Shown in pieces: positions 58,656 through 64,000 of a stretch of DNA of 64,000 nucleotides. The notes below the pieces were generated by a model. The model did not search any database. It had not been told where the DNA came from and worked only from the letters and a program-made list of their open reading frames with translations. The stretch lies in assembly GCF_007565055.1 (NCBI RefSeq), contig NC_044561.1:29715483-29779482 (forward strand), in the 5' to 3' direction. Each line of letters starts with the position of its first letter. The stretch's first letter is position 1. The position numbers and the translations under genes are program-made. This DNA comes from Rhinopithecus roxellana (lineage: Eukaryota > Chordata > Mammalia > Primates > Cercopithecidae).

Positions 58656-60960
58656 ATCTTTTTAGTATCTCCATAGTTCTTCCTTTATGAGAATGTCATA
58701 TAGTTGGAAACATACAGTTTATAACTTTTTTATATTGACTTCTTTTACTTAGTAATATGCATTTAAGTTTCCTCCATGTCTATGCATGGCTCTCATTTCA
58801 TTTGTGTGTTGAATAAGACCGCATTGTCTGAATGTTCCACTGTCTTATTTATCAATTCACCCACTAAAAGACATTTTGGTCGCTTCCAAGTTTTGACAAT
58901 TATGAATAAAGCTACTATAAACATCTGTGTGTAGGTTTTGGTGTGGACATGTTTTCAACTCATTTGGGTAAATAACAAGGAGTGTAATTGCTGGATCATA
59001 AAATAAGGGTATATTTAGTTATATAAGAAACTGCCAGTGTGTCTTATGAAGTTGTTATACCAGTTTGAATTCTCGCCAGCAGTGAATGAACCTTCCTGTT
59101 GCTCCTCATCCCTGTCAGGGTTTAGTTTTGTTGGTGTTCTGTGTTTCAACCTTTCCAATAGGTGTGTAGCAGTATCTGCTGCTTTAATTTGCATTTCCCT
59201 TATGACATGATATGGAGCACTTTTTTCATCTGCTTCTTTGCCATTTGTACATCTTCTTTAGTGAGGTGTTTGTTAAAGTCTTGGCTCACTTTTAAAATCA
59301 GGTTGTTTAGTCTCTTATTGTTGAGTCATAATAATTTCTTGTATATTTTGGATAATAGTATGTTATTACATAAGTCTTTTGCAAAGACTTCTTTCCCAGT
59401 CCGTGGCTTGTCTTTTCATTCTCTTTATAGTGTCTTTTGCAGAACAAACTTTTAAAAAAAATTTTAAGTAAGTCTGGCTTATCAAATTTTACTTTCTTAG
59501 ATTATGCCTTTGGTTTCGTAACTAAAAAGGCATCGTTATACTCCAAGCCATCTAGATTTTCTCCTATGGTATATTCTAACAGTTTTAGTTTTGCATGTTA
59601 TTTTATCCCATGACCCATTTTGAGTTAATTTTTGTGAAGTGTATAAGGTCTGTGTCTAGACTTATGTTATGGCATACAAATGTCTGGTTGTTCCAGCACC
59701 ATTTGTTAAAAAGATTATCCTTCATTGGCTGGGTGCGGTGTCTCATGCCTGTAATCCCAGCACTTTGGGAGGCCGAGGAGGGCAGAAAACAAGGTCAGGA
59801 GATCAAGACCATCCTGGCTAACACGGTGAAACCCTGTCTCTACTAAAAATACAAAAAATTAGCTGGGCGTGGTGGCAGGCACCTGCAGTTCCAGCTACTT
59901 GGGAGGCTGAGGCAGGAGAATGGTGTGAACCTGGGAGGTGGAGCTTGCAGTGAGCCGATATTGTGCCACTGCACTCCAGCCTGGGCAACAGACACTCTAG
60001 CCTGGGCAACAGAGTGAGACTCCATCTCAAAAAGAAAAAAAAAAAAAAAAGATTATCATGGCACCATTGTATTACCTGTGCTTCTTTGTTAAAGAAAAGT
60101 AGACTATATTTACGTTCATCTACTTCTGGGCTCTCCATTCTGTTTCATTGACCTGTTTGTTTCTTCACTGTCTTGATTACTGCAGCTTTGTAGTAAATCT
60201 TAAAGTTATGTAGCGTCAGTTCTCTGACTTTGTTCTTTACTTTCAATATTGACTTGGCTACTAAGGGTCTTTTGCTTCTCCATATAACTTAATCATCAAT
60301 TCGTTGATACCCACAAAATAATTGTTGGAATTTGATTGTGATTACATTGAATCTATCAATAAAGTTGGGAAGAACTGACAACTTGACAACACTGAGTCTT
60401 CTTCTGTATGAACATGGAATTTCTCTCCATTTATTTAGTTTCTGTTTGATTTTTTTTTTCAGCAGCGTTTTGGACTTTTACTCACTTAGATTGGTATATA
60501 TTTTGTTAGAGTTACACTTAAGTATTTCATTCTTGGTGGTGCTAATGTAAATAGTAGGCTTCTTATCTTTTTAAAATTTCAAATTCTACTTGTTTTGTTG
60601 CTGGCATATAGGAAAGCAATTACTTTTGTATATTAGTGTTGTATTTTACAATCTTGCTATAATTGCTTATTAATTCCAGAGGTTTTCTTGTTGATTCTTT
60701 TGGATTTTCTACATAAATGACCATGTGAAGAAAGGCAGTTTTATTTCTTCCTTTCCAATCAGTATGCCTTTATTTCTTTTTCTTGTTTAATAGCATTAGC
60801 TAGGACGTACAGTTGAAAAGTTGTGATAAGATGGAACAGCTTTGACTTATTCCTGATTTTAGTGTGAACTCTTTGAGTTTCTCACCATTAAGTATGATGT
60901 TAGCTGTAGGTTTCTTGTAGCTATTTTTTCTTTATCAACTTGAGGAAGTTCCCCTCTTTT
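58656..60960 (-). mobile_element. L1M (L1MB/L1MC-type), antisense, with nested Alu
   Basis: Reverse-complemented 3' UTR and ORF2: 'catatagttggaaacataca', 'tttccaagttttgacaatt'-like, 'gagtgtaattgctggatcat', 'cattttgagttaatttttgt', 'tgttccagcaccatttgtta', then after the Alu 'ttgattactgcagctttgta', 'ttctctccatttatttagtt', 'tcaccattaagtatgatgtt'. All frames are broken. Confidence 0.88.
59727..60050 (+). mobile_element. AluY/Sx-like element nested in L1, with 21-bp duplication
   Basis: Starts 'ggctgggtgcggtgtctcat', includes 'gcaggagaatggtgtgaacc' and ends in an A tail at 60050. A 21-bp unit of the 3' end, beginning 'cactccagcctgggcaa', is repeated in tandem (59972-59992 and 59993-60013). 'gattatc' occurs before the Alu (59713-59719) and right after its tail (60051-60057), part of a likely target duplication. 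Confidence 0.93.
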
Positions 60961-61665
60961 TTTAAACTCAGGATTCAAATAAGTTCCACACATTGCATTT
61001 AGGTTTTATACATTTTACGTCTCTTCAAATTCAGAACAGCTCTGCCTTTATATGCCATTGGCTTGCTGAAAAAAATTAGACCAGTTTCCTTCTAGAATAA
61101 GGCACATTCATTATTTGTTTAGTTGTTTACTCATGATGTTTAACTTGTTCCTCTTGTAACTCCTTTATTTTCTATAAATTGTAGGTTAGATCGTAAGTCT
61201 TGGTTTAATGCAGGCTTGATACTTTGGTGAATATGCAGAGATGATGCAGTGTATTTAACTGCACACACTGGCTGTTTCAGCCCTCTTTTAATCTAAACCA
61301 TTCTCATTTCTCCAATTATGCTTCAGGTTTCTCCATCCCGTCTATGAAGCATCATAGTCCTTTCTAGCTTTCATTGATTTCTTCCTTCCTCTGAACTTCT
61401 ATGATAGTTATGTTCTGTAATATATTACAGCATTTCACACTTATCTCTATGTTACACTATATGCCATTTTGAAGTCTATATTCTATTGTGTGCTGAAATT
61501 GTCCAAATGGGTTGTAGGTCGCTAGAATTCGGTCTCCAAATATATATTCTTCCTATAGCAATAAGAATGTTGTATGTTTTCACTATATATCTTCTTTTTT
61601 GATATCATGGTTAATTCTACAGAAGCCTATTCATGTCATTTTTACTTTTTTATTTTTTATTTTAA
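60961..61665. other. Unassigned sequence; possible old DNA transposon
   Basis: The part 61080-61250 ('gtttagttgtttactcatga', 'aaattgtaggttagatcgta') faintly recalls ancient hAT-type relics, but I cannot name one. No gene seen. Confidence 0.35.
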
Positions 61666-61960
61666 TTTTTTTTCTTTTTTGAGAGAGTCTCGCTCTGTCG
61701 CCCAGGCTGGAGTGCAGTGGCGGGATCTCAGCTCACTGCAAGCTCCGCCTCCCGGGTTTACGCCATTCTCCTGCCTCAGCCTCGCGAGTAGCTGGGACTG
61801 CAGGCGCCGGCCACCTCGCCCGGCTAGTTTTTTGTATTTTTTAGTAGAGACGGGGTTTCACCGTGTTAGCCAGGATGGTCTCCATCTCCTGACCTCGTGA
61901 TCCGCCTGTCTCGGCCTCCCAAAGTGCTGGGATTACAGGCTTGAGACACTGTGCCTGGCC
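61666..61960 (-). mobile_element. Young AluY (AluYR-like), antisense
   Basis: 'gagagagtctcgctctgtcg', 'gtggcgggatctcagctcac', 'gccacctcgcccggctagtt', 'gatccgcctgtctcggcctc', 'caggcttgagacactgtgcc'. It is full length and little diverged. Confidence 0.94.
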
Positions 61961-64000
61961 TATTTTTAAAATAAAAAATTAAATATAGATATATTCTTTG
62001 TTCATGTTACTTATATTTTATAGAGTAATCAAACTTGGCAAGAGCAAACATAACACACAATAATGAGAATAACTGTAGGTGCTAAGACCATTATGCATAA
62101 ACCACGTAATTACTGAGACCATGCACACAGAGACCACACTCAATAAATATTTGTCTGAACAAATGAATGATGCTTGCTTGATTTGTTTATACTGTGGAAA
62201 CTATTGTGCTGTCTTACATCAAGACTATTTTTTAAAAGGAGTAAACTGACTACTGATTATTATGGCAACCAGAAACCTATTTAAGTAGTTCTCCCTAACA
62301 ATTTTCTATAGTAAAGACATTCTACCAAGGATAATCTGTAAAGACCTCCGCAACAAAGCACCTAGCATACACTTAAGTGCATGTGCAGTTTTCTACAACT
62401 GTTAAGGTAGTCTTAACTGAATTAAGTGAGCTGATGATCTCTGGAGGTTTATTTCTCCTATTTACTGCCCAGAGCTCTTCCTATATTCCTTCTTTTGGCT
62501 CTAGCAAGAGTTTTCAGAAACAAACTAATAAAGTATGTATCAACTCTAGTCATTAGTTCTTCATAATATGGAATTGGTTTAGCAAGTAAATAAAGCTGAC
62601 ATTCTGCCTGACTAATAACATTGGGCAACTCTTGAGGGCTTTAAACAGCGTTACACTTTGTTTCTGGGTAGCTGTATATAAATGCAAATTACTGTGTTAT
62701 GTTTCCTAAAATACTCTTGGTCCTCATTATATACCAATGTGGCATGGTGGAAGTAGGTGCTAACAAAGGCAGGAAATCTCTCTTGGGAATAAGATCTGGT
62801 ATGCTTGTGGAAAAATTATGCTTATATTGTCATTACATTTTACATTACCTCATTTGTTTGGATTTTATGACTATCATCTGCTGTTGTTTGGAGTGCTGTG
62901 AGCAAGTAGTTCTTCTCAGGCTATGTCAAAAAGGTATACCAAATGTAAATAAATATTAAAGATAAAGTGTCAACTGTTTCTAAACAAATATTCAACATTT
63001 TTACAGTAAAAATGAACAAATACTTTGTAGATCAAGTAAAACTTAAATAAAATTATGTCCTCTAGAGCTTTCTCCAATTCCATAGGTTCCTGATTCAGTT
63101 TTCCATTATCTAAAGCATCCCTTTAGTTTTCAAATTTTTCATTCATTTGATGTTTTCTTTGTTCAGAAAAGAATACATATCTGTAATAATAAGTAAAGCA
63201 ATACAAATATGCATAAAGATGGTGTTAGTTATGTCTCATGCTGCTGCCCACAGGCGTTCCCTTCAAGTGACCTTCCGTTACTTTCTACTTCCTCGTACAT
63301 ACAGATGCAAGTTTATCTCCACCCATGCATATACACATATGGGGGTTTGCAGTTTGTTGTTTCAGTTGAAAAAGAATTGCATAACACATATGAGGCCCTT
63401 GCCTTTTTTATCCTGGTATGTATTTTGGATATGCTGTAAGTAAATAGATGCAGTCTCTATGCATATCATATATCACATACATAAATCTAAACATATACAT
63501 GATATATTCATTGTTCTAGAAATTTTTTCAGTGAAGTTTCTGTCTTTTTAAATTTATTTCCTTTTCTCTTACCAATTTACCCTCTCTCATCTCCATCCAC
63601 CCACCCAACACTACACGTCATCTTCCTACCCCTATCCCATCCAGATGACTGGATACTTATCTAGTATATTTCTCTCTCCCAATATATACATATGTATGTA
63701 TATTATTTCATAAACAGATGTAGACAGATATAAATAAATATTTTATTTAATGTTTTAAGTTTTGAGCTGTTGTTCTTTTTAGAGTTATAGATCTACTGAC
63801 CTCTTTGGTCCATACAGGGAATTGGAGTAAAATCTCTCTGTTTAGAAGCCAAACATGATTCAATCCCACAGGTGTTTAGGGTTTTAAGGCTCTTAAAAGG
63901 GACTGGAAGAACTCAGTGTTCTGGGTTTTCCCTATCAATATTTTTCCTTTCAACCTTGTTATGGTGTAACTTTTGCAATTGCCTTTTGCTACCAAACCAG
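61961..64000. other. Unassigned sequence to the window edge
   Basis: About 2 kb with no confident repeat or gene. A short L2-tail-like phrase 'ctcaataaatatttgtctga' lies at about 62129. Overlapping frames of 76-98 codons near 63147-63443 share sequence on different phases and are not supported as coding. A TA/TG-rich run occurs near 63680. Confidence 0.45.

Noticed and set aside
58307..58690. 127-codon frame beginning in unassigned sequence
   Set aside because: Its 3' end enters the antisense L1, it has no recognisable domain and its composition matches the AT-rich surroundings.

Overview
This is mammalian, more exactly primate, nuclear DNA. It is AT-rich, almost every recognisable block is an interspersed repeat, and no protein-coding exon, tRNA, rRNA or bacterial-type operon can be supported. 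Several young Alu copies (16.0, 48.7, 49.3 and 61.7 kb) carry variants I associate with the AluYR lineage of Old World monkeys: a CCGGATCTCAG block, CACCTCGCCCGGCTAG, and GGCTTGAGCCACC instead of GGCGTGAGCCACC. The source is therefore most likely a cercopithecid such as a macaque, baboon or guenon; the species cannot be fixed by reading alone.

Layout. 0-5 kb: an L1 3' part carrying a 441-bp insert that is repeated in inverted orientation 0.7 kb downstream. 5-9 kb: an MLT1-type LTR, a CA microsatellite, L1 3' ends, and a complete THE1-type MaLR provirus with a perfect 5-bp target duplication. 9-16.4 kb: an L1M 3' end, Alus, an L1 with a 5' inversion, a diverged tandem duplication and a young Alu. 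16.4-22.7 kb: unique DNA, an unnamed minus-strand ERV LTR, MLT1 and MLT2 LTRs, Alu monomers, an old L1, and an Alu with a GA-rich tail. 22.7-29 kb: Alus, MLT1 LTRs, L2 and L1 fragments. 29-37 kb: the longest low-repeat stretch, with a second copy of the unnamed LTR, MER5A, MIR, L2 and MLT1 relics. 37-42.6 kb: two THE1 proviruses tail to tail. 42.6-47.2 kb: mostly unique DNA with MIR and MLT1. 47.4-54.3 kb: an ancient minus-strand L1M invaded by a THE1 solo LTR, four Alus and a second L1 with an internal inversion. 54-64 kb: a relatively young 5'-truncated L1PA-type element, a minus-strand L1, two Alus and unique DNA.

Nothing here forms a pathway. The open reading frames are repeat remnants or translations of simple repeats. 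The interest lies in genome structure: the 441-bp inverted duplication, a short direct copy of downstream sequence inside the same L1, two L1s with twin-priming architecture, the tail-to-tail proviruses, an L1/LTR deletion junction, a hairpin-forming insertion in an LTR, a very close inverted Alu pair and a long polypurine/polypyrimidine tract. Repeat boundaries and subfamily names come from memory of consensus sequences, not from a RepeatMasker run; treat them as accurate to about 10-30 bp and to family level.
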